64,000 nt of DNA from Anisus vortex (lineage: Eukaryota; Mollusca; Gastropoda; Planorbidae): the NCBI GenBank assembly GCA_949126835.1, contig OX421497.1:2968271-3032270 (forward strand), written 5' to 3'. The number at the start of each line of letters is the position of its first letter. Within the stretch, counting starts at the first letter, position 1. Positions 58,401 to 64,000 of this stretch are shown here, one piece after another. The position numbers and the translations under genes were made by a program. Under the pieces are notes generated by a model, which saw nothing but the letters and a program-made list of their open reading frames with translations, did not search any database and was not told the DNA's origin.

Positions 58401-61400
58401 CTTGAGTTATTAATGCAGGGAAAAAGATTATTGACGGACAACGGAATACCCGTTGAGTCCTAGCAAAAGCCAATACTGATCTCTTTGTGTCATCTTTTGA
58501 CAGGTGGGCAACAGATCCTGGCCGGTGCACAGGTACATCATCTCTCTCCGGTCTGACTATTTCCGCAGTGCGGTGACCGCCAGCCCGGGCACAAAAGGGG
58601 AGCCGCTGGTGCTGAGGGTGGACAACGTCAGCTCTGAGATTATGGAGCAGCTCATCTTGTTCATCTACACGGACTCGTGTGACTATTTGCAGGTCAGTCC
58701 ATGGTTTGACAGTTTACTGGTCAGTCCACAATTTGACAGCTTACTGGTCAGTCCACAGTTTGACAGTTTACTGGTCAGTCCACAATTTGACAGCTTACTG
58801 GTCAGTCCACAATTTGACAGCTTACTGGTCAGTCCACAGTTTGACAGTTTACTGGTCAGTTCACAGTTTGACAGTTTACTGGTCAGTCCACAGTTTGACA
58901 GTTTACTGGTCAGTCCACAGTTTGACAGTTTACTGGTCAGTCCACAGTTTGACAGTCTGCTGGTGAGTCTATGGTGTGAATATTTACTGGTCAGTCGAGA
59001 GGGACGAGACTTCTTAATTTTCCAATTATAGCATGAGCGTCTAGTTTACTTTCAATCTTTTTTTCATAATTTTTGCTAGGAAGTAATGTTTGATCATGCT
59101 GTTATTTTCTCATGAAATCAGCTAGGTCATAAGTTTGTTCAGGCACCTGCCATCAGGAACAACACTTTTGATGGTACAAAGCACTCAGATAATCTGAAGA
59201 ATGCTGCTGAAGATGTCACCAGGGGCCTCTCTGCCTACCAGGTCCACCAGAAGTCCAGCAGCAAGGCCAACAAGCTCAACAAGGCCACACTGAATGATGA
59301 GTGCCAGCAATCCCAGAACCCAGTCAAGCTGTTGCAAGAAGCTGCTAGAAGATTTGGTGTGAAAAGCTTGTCCCAGAGGTAGGTCTAATATATCGTTGCT
59401 CTAATAAGGTACTGTATTTGACATGTCAATCAACAGTAAGCTAGGTTTCTTTTTATAGACTAATATGGTCAATATCAGTGATGAAATTCAATCCTAATTA
59501 GATGTATTTAGTATGATTGATTTATATTTTGCAGATATTTTTGTGGCCTGTGATTGGTCATGAACATTTTTAAAAAAAATATAATTACTACATCATGTTT
59601 CTAAAATGTGAAGCATCTCCATAAAATGGTAAATCGTAATAAGATATTTAGTTTTAGGTGTTTTGTGGAAACTTATTCATTCATCCTTTGATTGGTGGAA
59701 AAAAACATCTAAAATCGAGTAATCAAAGGAAAATGTATGGAGCATTAGGCCTACCATTGGTAAGGTAGCGGCAGTGATAGAAAACAAAATTGAAAAAGTA
59801 TCAACTTTCATTGCTTTCACCTTGCAACAGATGGGTGAAAATATTTACAAGATCAGTACAATATCAACAAATTGCAATGAAATTTTGGAAGTACATTCAC
59901 AGTGAGAAAATTTAAATAAGCTGTCCAGGTTCTAAATGAATAAAATAAAATTTAACTGACATTTCAATAATCAGTTGAAGAAATTTTCCCATTTTTTTTT
60001 TTAAATCTCTGCATAAAAAAAAAACATTTTTCACATAATTTCTACAAAAAGCTATGTTTGCGGACCTCCACAAACATCAGTTACAATATTAAAATGTTTA
60101 GAAAAAAAGAAATGAAAATCTTTAAAATTACCTTGTATTTCTTTTTTACGTTATTTTGATTTTAATAAGAAATGGGCTCTGACTACTTCTATACCGATTC
60201 ATGGGTTGAATGGTTGCTCATTAGGATGATTCATGACTATTTATCCAGCAGTAATTTCTAAGTCATCAATGTGTCCACTAGTGGACTCGGCCATCAATTT
60301 CACTTGTTCTGTCCTTCTCACAGACTAGATGCGGTGAAATGTAACAGTGGCGTCATCATCTCTCAGGCTAAAAATCTGGCCAGACCAAAAGTAATATTTG
60401 ACAGAACACAGCTGTAAGTGGAAACATTACAATGTCTTACAACATTTTTTAAAAAACTTACTTGTTGGTCATTGTACTGCATTTTTTAAACTATCTCAGG
60501 CTTAGTCAATATAAAACTTTTTGGGGATATTTTGAAGGGTCTGAAGGGTCTAGCCATCTCTAACATTATCTAGAGAAAGTAAAGGGGCTGCAGGGCATTG
60601 TGCTGGCCACACAATCCCTAGTGCACCATGGCCACAGAAACTGGTGAACGCTAGGTAGACTCAGGGACATCCTACAGTCCTGGGAACAAATCCTAGCCTC
60701 CACCAAGATCTGAACCCAGAACCTTCGGTAATCTACGCAGCATGTTCGGCACAGTGCCCCTTATATTGCTGTAAAGTTCTTTATTATCTGTGTATAACGA
60801 CTCTGACTAAAAAAGTTATTTATCAGTGAAATAGCTCACATAGTTAGTTGTATAAGTTTTCCTGATTGATTGAGATACAATTTTTAAAATTGTGTACAAA
60901 CTGTGCTACAGACGTGAACTGTACGACGTGAACATAAGCAGCAGTGATGGGGAGGAGATTCAGTGTCACAAGTGTGTCCTAGTGGCCAGGCTGGAGTACT
61001 TCTACAGCATGCTGTCCACTGGCTGGGTGGAGACCTTCAACACCACCACCCTGAGTCTGCCCATACCTGGGCAGGTGCTGACTATTCTCATCGATTACCT
61101 GTACTGCGATGACGCCCCTCGTTTGAAAGGTAATGTAACTGGTACTTACGGTGTCGAGGAGATTTCAGAGAGCAAAATAAAAACATCATTTAAAACATTA
61201 ATAAAGATGCAAGACTAGACTCAGACCATGGATGAGCGCAGGATGCAATAATCTTCTTAATAGAAGGAGCGTCTGTAATATATAAGAAGATATGATAAAA
61301 ACAAAACTCTTTTTGGCAGATTAGTGAAACATTGACGAGGTATTGCAACATTCGGTCATTTTACTTGTTACCTGTTCTCACAGAATGAATCATTAATGTC

Positions 61401-63416
61401 TGGTGCATAGTTTTTAGAGTGGTGCCCGGGGATGGGTGAGAGGATAGGGGCGTGATCTGCCCAGGAGGGGTGGGGGTAAATTGGTGATGAAGATGAAGGT
61501 CGGCAAGCACCACTACTGCTTATGATTTTATTTATTATTTTTGTTATTATATGGAATTATATATTTTATAGAATTTAAAAATTAAAATGTAATTCTAGCT
61601 CATTGAAAAATATAAGAAAAATAAAGGACCAATTACTTATAAAAATTTTTAGATGTAGGATAAATACAAAGCTTTCATTCATTGAATAATGTCGTGAACA
61701 CTTCATTTTATGTCTTTTATGATTGTAACTAGTGGGCCATTAAATGTTTTTTTTTTTTTACAGATTGTGTTGATGAAGAACTATTATGTAGTGTGTTGAT
61801 TATGTCTGACCAGCTGCTGGCCTCCAGGTTGAAAGAGATGTGTGAAGTGGCCTTGGCTAACACAAGTAACTAAATTTATTGCTCTCATTCTATTTTGTTC
61901 AAATCTTTTATACAAAAGTTGTTGGTGGTTTTTTTCTTTTTTTTTGTAGAATAAAGAAAGAGCAACTATTCCTTGAAGACCTTTTTGATGGGCTTATGAA
62001 GAAGAGTTTAACAGTTTCCATGTCCTTGGCCCATATGGGGGTTGTTTGACCAGAGCAATGCCTCTTTGGGCTTATGAAGAAGAGTTTAACAGTTTCCATG
62101 TCCTTGGCCCAAATGGGGGATGTTTGACCAGAGCAATGCCTCTTTGGGCTTATGAAGAAGAGTTTAACAGTTTCCATGTCCTTGGCCCATATGGAGGTTG
62201 TTAAACCAGAGCAATGCCTCTTTGGGCTTATGAAGAAGAGTTTAACAGTTTCCATGTCCTTGGCCCATATGGGGGTTGTTTGACCAGAGCAATGCCTCTT
62301 TGGGCTTATGAAGAAGAGTTTAAGAGTTTCCATGTCCTTGGCCCATATGGGGGTTGTTTGACCAGAGCAATGTCTCTTTGGGCTTATGAAGAAGAGTTTA
62401 ACAGTTTCCATGTCCTTGGCCCAAATGGGGGATGTTTGACCAGAGCAATGCCTCTTTGGGCTTATGAAGAAGAGTTTAACAGTTTCCATGTCCTTGGCCC
62501 ATATGGAGGTTGTTAAACCAGAGCAATGCCTCTTTGGGCTTATGAAGAAGAGTTTAACAGTTTCCATGTCCTTGGCCCATATGGGGGTTGTTTGACCAGA
62601 GCAATGCCTCTTTGCCTTTACTTTCCCCCAGACAGATGCTTGGCACCCATTTAATCTAGGTAGTTCCAAATGGCATCCCAACAGGCTGTTTGCCACAACC
62701 TAGCCACATCCTACAATTGATGGAAATCATAATTATTTTTTTTTACCTGTGAAAGGTGGTCAGAATAAATAATTATATGGTCTATTTGGACACAAAGGCT
62801 TGTAGAACGTTTTGGGAAAGGGACATAGCTAATGTGGATGTAGTTACAGTAACAAAATAATGAATAGCTGACATTTTTCGTGTGTGACTAAAATTCTGTT
62901 CTGTAAGTTAGTTTCAGACTTAGGAAATTCAGTAGCTGACAGAGTGGGTTCTTCCAAAATCCTGTTTCCCCATCCTGGTTAATACAAAAGATTTTCCTTC
63001 ATACTTAACTCTGTGTCCATCAAACCTCAAACACTATTACTTATAAGTTTTACAGACGTTCCTTCTAGATAGAAGATTATTAGGTCCACTAGGCCCAAAA
63101 CTCCTGCAGGGAGGTAGGGCTAGAATCTGACGGGCGGGTGAACTAGCCACAGGACCCCAGACAGTCTCACAAACACACACACACTTTTATTGAAAATCAC
63201 ATTCCTCACCCCCCCCTCCCCACTACTTTCTCAAAGAGGTGCAGACATTTGACTGTTAATGAAATAGCTGTGCACATGTCTTTATGTGTTTCTTTCAGTT
63301 ACATTCAAGAATGTTGGTGAACTCGTAGAATTCTCTACTGTGTACAATGCTAAACAGTTGAGAGTTGCCTGCCAGCAGTTCATTTGTCTCAATCTCCCTG
63401 CTGTCCTGGAGGGGAA
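46108..63416 (+). CDS. IBTK: IBTK orthologue (ankyrin-RCC1-BTB-BTB protein), 18 exons, 3' end beyond window
   Basis: Seen: 18 exons join through GT-AG junctions in consistent phase: 46108-46428, 46969-47065, 47742-47866, 49353-49463, 50535-50620, 52007-52091, 52604-52721, 53282-53453, 55231-55366, 55998-56208, 56902-57067, 57833-57938, 58504-58692, 59122-59378, 60324-60413, 60912-61129, 61764-61865, 63299-63416 (2,708 nt, 902 codons plus 2 nt). Domains: two ankyrin repeats (about residues 48-107), RCC1-like repeats (about 140-420, motifs VYTWG, VYTCGHG, YSFGLN, FTVGLN), BTB1 (about 571-648, motifs HDAVIQVG, HRYIISLRSDYF), BTB2 (about 760-865, motif CHKCVLVARLEYF). Known: this architecture is specific to IBTK, a BTK inhibitor and CUL3 substrate adaptor in vertebrates; the human protein is about 1,350 residues. 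The C-terminal third is therefore missing here. ATG 46108 opens the ankyrin exon; an upstream non-coding exon is possible but not shown. Confidence 0.95.
46745..46803 (+). repeat. LINE-T1 3' UTR fragment (IBTK intron 1)
   Basis: TCAAAATGCAAGACAAGATT to GCAATAATCTTCTATATAGA. Confidence 0.65.
46969..47065 (+). CDS. IBTK: IBTK exon 2
   Basis: 97 nt, acceptor TTCAATTAG, donor AAAG|GTAAGT, phase 0 in and 1 nt left over. It encodes VRDIEGLSPLDMPMMDRPSN, which matches the conserved linker after the ankyrin repeats of IBTK (DxEGLSxLDLxMKDRP in vertebrates). Too short to appear as a long open frame. Confidence 0.92.
47122..47277 (+). repeat. 78-bp tandem duplication (IBTK intron 2)
   Basis: Two near-identical copies starting CCATTGTGTTGATATA at 47122 and 47200. 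Non-coding, of unknown origin. Confidence 0.9.
47316..47582 (+). repeat. SINE-A, full length, sense (IBTK intron 2)
   Basis: GTGGTGGCCAAGCAGCAGTG head, GGGTTCGAATTC B box, GATACTTTACTTTTAC tail. Confidence 0.93.
47742..47866 (+). CDS. IBTK: IBTK exon 3 (first RCC1-like repeat)
   Basis: 125 nt, acceptor TTTCATTATCAG, donor AAACAG|GTACTG. It encodes EVYTWGEDHNSTLGH, the signature WG...LGH of an RCC1 blade, then VDMFKKSGVSIKQ. Confidence 0.94.
47867..49352 (+). other. IBTK intron 3
   Basis: Nearly 1.5 kb without a recognised repeat, apart from a G-rich stretch (48870-48888) and a TA run before exon 4. No alternative exon visible. Confidence 0.6.
49353..49463 (+). CDS. IBTK: IBTK exon 4 (RCC1-like repeat)
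   Basis: 111 nt, 37 codons, phase 0 both ends, acceptor CCATTCCCAG, donor CTG|GTAGGT. It encodes VVLCKYHSVFLSQSGRVYTC followed by GHGHGGRLGH, nearly identical to the same stretch of vertebrate IBTK. Confidence 0.95.
50261..50300 (-). repeat. LINE-T1 fragment (IBTK intron 4)
   Basis: TCAGAAGATTATTGCGTCCT ATGCTTATCCAGTCT. Confidence 0.55.
50535..50620 (+). CDS. IBTK: IBTK exon 5
   Basis: 86 nt, acceptor CCAATTAG, donor GCAGG|GTGAGT, ends with 2 nt of a glycine codon. It encodes VPRLLESVQEHTCLEVAAAC then DHTALRMAG, the end of the second RCC1 repeat. Confidence 0.92.
51149..51608 (-). mobile_element. Helitron-2-like element carrying a tRNA-like segment (IBTK intron 5)
   Basis: On the - strand: 5' TCTATATATATAAAAAGACC; 3' hairpin CACCCGGGCAACACCTGGC, then AATGTAG and CTTG before T; target A^T. 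Inside, at 51434-51484, is TAGCTCAGTGG (A-box-like) and GGGTTCAATTC (B-box-like) separated by about 30 nt. The acceptor stem does not pair, so it is not a functional tRNA. Confidence 0.7.
52007..52091 (+). CDS. IBTK: IBTK exon 6 (RCC1-like repeat), donor triplicated
   Basis: 85 nt, acceptor TATTTTCAG, donor AAGTTG|GTATGT, ending in phase 0. It encodes GGLVYSFGLNAHHQLGL. The donor TTG|GTATGTCAA recurs 20 and 40 nt downstream (GT at 52112 and 52132). I chose the first because the frame meets TAG at 52104-52106 if either later site is used, and because phase 0 matches exon 7. Confidence 0.9.
52085..52150 (+). repeat. 20-bp tandem triplication of a splice donor (IBTK intron 6)
   Basis: The string TTGGTATGTCAA occurs three times at 20-nt spacing, with GT at 52092, 52112 and 52132. 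The first is the inferred exon 6 donor. The repeat length is not a multiple of three. Confidence 0.9.
52249..52508 (-). repeat. SINE-A, full length, antisense (IBTK intron 6)
   Basis: CCAGTTGGACCAAATTGATC to GCTGCCTCTCGACCACCAAG. Confidence 0.92.
52604..52721 (+). CDS. IBTK: IBTK exon 7 (RCC1-like repeat)
   Basis: 118 nt, acceptor GTGTTTGCAG, donor TTGG|GTAAGT. It encodes LKGKSISGVCVGRFHTVIW and VFTVGLNAGQLG, matching the IBTK segment GRFHTVLW...MGLNGGQLG. Confidence 0.94.
52890..53156 (-). repeat. SINE-A with 21-G insertion, antisense (IBTK intron 7)
   Basis: AAAGTAAAGTATCCCGTCTG to GCGCCACCTTGCCCC. The short CTAGGGGATTG site of the family is expanded to 21 consecutive G (52973-52993). Confidence 0.92.
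53282..53453 (+). CDS. IBTK: IBTK exon 8 (end of RCC1-like region)
   Basis: 172 nt, acceptor TTGTGTTTCAG, donor TCCAA|GTGAGA. It encodes HTDIGLARVACSDAATVCLT and TKGDVYILHEYLCKKIASK. The vertebrate counterpart has DIALSLVAASDGATVCVTTRGDIYLL. Confidence 0.94.
53632..53812 (+). mobile_element. MITE-1, degenerate copy (IBTK intron 8)
   Basis: TCAGCGGTTGGCAGCC start, internal CACGTGCCA, AGAAGAGACTTGAATTGCAT and GATGCCAAGTTTGGCAATCC end. More diverged than the other copies. Confidence 0.75.
53895..54125 (+). pseudogene. RTE-like LINE tail, frameshifted (IBTK intron 8)
   Basis: Pieces in different frames give KRKGRPPGTMGRTKEEEMKA and WRADFLQLYALQAAT-like strings, matching the end of RTE-like ORFs (KRKRGRPxxTW...E-EMK...ARDRxxWRxxV). 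At least one stop and one frameshift. Confidence 0.6.
54430..54822 (+). repeat. SINE-A with internal tandem duplication (IBTK intron 8)
   Basis: The segment from GGGTCCTTGATTCAAATCAG to CATAATCTCCTCTTATGCC occurs twice in tandem (about 54458-54612 and 54613-54763), then a single 3' end. The B box is therefore duplicated, in a decayed form. Confidence 0.88.
54884..55133 (-). repeat. SINE-A, antisense (IBTK intron 8)
   Basis: GTAAAGGACCCTTTGAACCA to AGTATTCGAACCCAGAACC. Confidence 0.92.
55231..55366 (+). CDS. IBTK: IBTK exon 9
   Basis: 136 nt, acceptor TTGAACTCAG, donor GGGCAG|GTTGTT (a weaker donor). It encodes WQDIEQVLVTGGNLDDAVVM and ends MKNESGQ. The previous exon supplies the first two bases of the lysine codon. 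Confidence 0.88.
55735..55926 (+). repeat. CR1/L2-like LINE 3' end, sense (IBTK intron 9)
   Basis: Encodes SFNTFRSRLKTHLFQ-like codons (RSRLKTHLF also at 28300), then a 3' UTR with GGATATGCGCTATATAAGCA and a TTATTATTAT tail. Same family as 28170-28820. Confidence 0.85.
55998..56208 (+). CDS. IBTK: IBTK exon 10
   Basis: 211 nt, acceptor TTGTCCTCAG, donor TTAAAG|GTCAGT. It encodes IFLWRNSSPSLKRCRF (vertebrate VFCWRSVNSSLKQCRW) then LLLATERGEAFTGSI. Basic, low-conservation linker at its 3' end. Confidence 0.92.
56590..56825 (-). mobile_element. Helitron-1-like element, 5' half (IBTK intron 10)
   Basis: - strand start TCAATGTAATTACTG agrees with copy 1; contains GGAGGATGTTTCCAATC and GTCTATAGAGGAC. 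The 3' hairpin end is missing. Confidence 0.65.
56902..57067 (+). CDS. IBTK: IBTK exon 11
   Basis: 166 nt, acceptor TGTATTTGTAG, donor GGATG|GTAAGA. It encodes IPVKRIPYVHRAVFVAMDKE and SWDFAVVQALPNG, matching the FAHRAVSVSTDPSGCNFAILQ region of IBTK. Confidence 0.92.
57205..57305 (+). repeat. SINE-A remnant (IBTK intron 11)
   Basis: GACTGGGAATCGCCTTAGCC ACACATTCCCC, then AAACTGGTAAAAAAGCTGCT TC. Confidence 0.7.
57375..57542 (+). repeat. SINE-A, 5'-truncated (IBTK intron 11)
   Basis: GTCTGGAGGTTGTCCCTGAG, GATGGGTACCTGACAATAGT, then CAAATTGGTCTGAAAAGGAC. Confidence 0.85.
57833..57938 (+). CDS. IBTK: IBTK exon 12 (start of BTB1)
   Basis: 106 nt, acceptor TTGTTATCAG, donor ATTCAG|GTTTGG. It encodes LTEFPMVTSSEINEQF then RLYDEADLEDNIHDAVIQ, leading into the first BTB domain. 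The donor is weak but the phase and homology fit exactly. Confidence 0.92.
58504..58692 (+). CDS. IBTK: IBTK exon 13 (core of BTB1), donor starts a 27-nt array
   Basis: 63 codons, phase 0 at both ends, acceptor CTTTTGACAG, donor TTTGCAG|GTCAGT at 58693. It encodes VGNRSWPVHRYIISLRSDYF and ends with FIYTDSCDYLQ, the BTB fold. The reading frame stays open for another 336 nt through a 27-bp tandem array in which each unit offers another GTCAGT in the same phase. The first donor gives the ancestral IBTK protein; later donors would insert 9 residues per unit. Confidence 0.92.
58678..59010 (+). repeat. 27-bp minisatellite of in-frame splice donors (IBTK intron 13)
   Basis: Twelve GTCAGT/GTGAGT hexamers begin at 58693, 58720, 58747, 58774, 58801, 58828, 58855, 58882, 58909, 58936, 58963 and 58990, exactly 27 nt apart. 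The unit reads as VSPQFDSLL in the IBTK frame with no stop before 59029. The exon end itself (TGTGACTATTTGCAG) resembles the unit (TTTGACAGTTTACTG), so the exon boundary is copy zero. The unit at 58963 has the stronger GTGAGT. Confidence 0.95.
59122..59378 (+). CDS. IBTK: IBTK exon 14 (BTB1 end and linker)
   Basis: 257 nt, acceptor ATGAAATCAG, donor CCCAGAG|GTAGGT. It begins LGHKFVQAPAIRNN, the continuation of BTB1, and runs through a lysine- and serine-rich linker to VKLLQEAARRFGVKSLSQ, which aligns with VRMLQTVAKKFDFSNLSSR of vertebrate IBTK. Confidence 0.92.
59379..60323 (+). other. IBTK intron 14
   Basis: About 0.95 kb of A+T-rich intron with no recognised repeat. Confidence 0.6.
60324..60413 (+). 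CDS. IBTK: IBTK exon 15
   Basis: 90 nt, acceptor CTTCTCACAG, donor CAGCT|GTAAGT. It encodes LDAVKCNSGVIISQAKNLAR then PKVIFDRTQ, the inter-BTB linker. Conservation is modest; the two clean splice sites and exact phase carry the call. Confidence 0.88.
60530..60765. repeat. Chimeric SINE-A: sense 3' half fused to antisense 5' half (IBTK intron 15)
   Basis: 60580-60653 reads in sense (GGGCATTGTGCTGGCCACAC, CACAGAAACTGGTGAACGCT). From about 60654 it switches to the antisense body and head (GTAGACTCAGGGACATCC, GATCTGAACCCAGAACC). The two halves are in opposite orientation. Confidence 0.85.
60912..61129 (+). CDS. IBTK: IBTK exon 16 (BTB2)
   Basis: 218 nt, acceptor GTGCTACAG, donor TTGAAAG|GTAATG. 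It encodes LYDVNISSSDGEEIQCHKCV then LVARLEYFYSMLSTGW and ILIDYLYCDDAP, the second BTB domain, very close to vertebrate IBTK. Read-through into the intron stays open until 61218 and ends in LINE-derived codons. Confidence 0.95.
61183..61298 (+). repeat. LINE-T1 3' end, sense (IBTK intron 16)
   Basis: Encodes SFKTLIKMQD and a stop in the same frame as the upstream IBTK exon, then a 3' UTR GACTCAGACCATGGATGAGC to GTAATATATAAGAAGAT. Confidence 0.8.
61764..61865 (+). CDS. IBTK: IBTK exon 17 (BTB2 end)
   Basis: 102 nt, acceptor TTTTTTACAG, donor ACACAA|GTAACT. It encodes LLCSVLIMSDQLLASRLKEM and CEVALANT, the BTB C-terminal helices (vertebrate VADQLLITRLKEICEVALTE). Confidence 0.93.
61988..62613 (-). 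repeat. 78-bp minisatellite grown inside an antisense SINE-A (IBTK intron 17)
   Basis: Eight 78-bp units, 26 codons each, so long frames stay open on both strands. The unit matches the antisense middle of SINE-A (GGTGAAGCAGCG...CACAATGCCC) and the flanks continue the SINE: CCTTTACTTTCCCCCAG follows the array as it does in other antisense copies. Unit variants at the CATATGGGGG / AAATGGGGGA / CATATGGAGG position repeat in the order 1-2-3-4, 1'-2-3-4, giving a 312-bp higher-order repeat. Confidence 0.85.
63048..63150 (-). repeat. LINE-T1 and SINE-B fragments (IBTK intron 17)
   Basis: TTACAGACGTTCCTTCTAGA matches the LINE-T1 tail; GGTAGGGCTAGAATCTGACG and GGTGAACTAGCCACAGGACC match the SINE-B head in antisense. 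Confidence 0.6.
63299..63416 (+). CDS. IBTK: IBTK exon 18 (last in window)
   Basis: 118 nt, acceptor GTTTCTTTCAG, donor GGGGAA|GTAAGT. It encodes TFKNVGELVEFSTVYNAKQL then RVACQQFICLNLPAVLEG. The gene must continue past the right edge: no stop, a strong donor, and about a third of the IBTK protein still missing. Confidence 0.93.
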
Positions 63417-63512
63417 GTAAGTGTCTTGTTGTTTTATCATAACATTGTGATAACTATGCTATGCCATCACAGGCCCCCACACAGACAGTAAAGCCCTGCT
63501 GTTTTCTGCGAG

Positions 63513-63784
63513 ATGGGACATGGTGGTTAGCAGCAGTTCACCTGGCTGACCTACCAAAGGTCCTGAGTTCAAATCCTGGTGAAGGCTAGGATTTGTTCCA
63601 GGGTCTGGAGGGTGTCCCTGAGTCTACCCAGTTCTGATGGGTACCTGGCATTACTTGGTGTAAACTTAAGGCAACTGGGCATTGTGCTGGCCACACAATC
63701 CCCTAGTATGCCATGGCCACAGAAACTGATGATTGCTGCTTCACCGGCCCTATGATCAATATTATCCGGTGGGAACTTTACCTT
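63513..63784 (+). repeat. SINE-A, full length, sense (IBTK intron 18)
   Basis: GGGACATGGTGGTTAGCAGC head, GAGTTCAAATCCTGG B box, GGGTACCTGGCATTACTTGG body, AACTTTACC tail. Confidence 0.93.
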
Positions 63785-64000
63785 TTTTTTTTACTTTATT
63801 TCTTTGCGAGAGGTTTTGTGTATCCAACAAAGTAAATTCAGGCGCTTCATTAGTCAAATCTTATATTTGCTTTATTTATTATGTATTATGTTAACATTTA
63901 AATTCTAAAATATAAACTTTGTGTTTTTAGATTTTTATTAAAAAAAATATATTAACAACTAAGAGTACATAGTCAAAAAAATATTTTTAGACTTATATGT

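Noticed and set aside
61908..62696. 262-codon antisense frame in IBTK intron 17
   Set aside because: The 78-bp repeat unit is 26 codons long and so stays open by itself; it is SINE-derived and inside an intron.

Overview
This window is animal nuclear DNA, most likely from a mollusc and probably a gastropod; I do not name a species. It is A+T-rich and almost entirely non-coding. It is packed with microsatellites (ATC, GATA/GACA, GA, GT), minisatellites, tRNA-derived SINEs, decayed non-LTR retrotransposon ends, hAT-like and other MITEs, TTAA-flanked micro-elements and Helitron-like elements. Only one real protein-coding gene is supported. Nothing bacterial, phage, plasmid or CRISPR-like is present.

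Layout. Bases 1-46,000 carry no gene I can defend and form a repeat landscape. The main repeat families, with the names used below, are: SINE-A (about 270 bp, tRNA-like head with a GGTTCGAATCC B box, TTTACTTT tail, about 25 whole or partial copies across the window); SINE-B (tRNA-like head, tail shared with a LINE fragment at 45,230-45,566); LINE-T1 (3' ends encoding a decayed FFPSGIRAWNGLPE-type reverse transcriptase C-terminus); CR1/L2-like and RTE-like LINE fragments; MITE-1 (hAT-like, ends GGTCGGCAAAC); MITE-2 (long inverted ends); MITE-3 (three 81-bp elements bounded by TTAA); a 1.13-kb hAT-like element at 20,518-21,648; a self-nested inverted hAT-like pair at 39,215-40,757; and two Helitron-like families. 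Two CpG-rich patches, near 26,286-26,436 and 35,740-35,860, look promoter-like but have no visible gene attached.

Bases 46,108-63,416 hold the first 18 coding exons, on the + strand, of an orthologue of IBTK (inhibitor of Bruton tyrosine kinase). I rebuilt the exons by hand. Every junction is GT-AG and the phases join without a break, giving 902 complete codons. Domain order is two ankyrin repeats, an RCC1-like repeat region, BTB domain 1 and BTB domain 2. The C-terminal third lies beyond the right edge. In vertebrates IBTK inhibits BTK and acts as a substrate adaptor of CUL3 ubiquitin ligases.

The most interesting structures are inside this gene. The 5' splice site after exon 13 (inside BTB1) is the first of 12 donor-like hexamers spaced exactly 27 nt apart, in one uninterrupted reading frame, so each downstream donor would add 9 residues in frame. 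The 5' splice site after exon 6 is triplicated at 20-nt spacing, where the alternatives would introduce a stop. Intron 17 holds a 78-bp minisatellite that grew inside an antisense SINE-A copy and shows a four-unit higher-order repeat. These and several LINE/SINE chimeras are the main items for follow-up.
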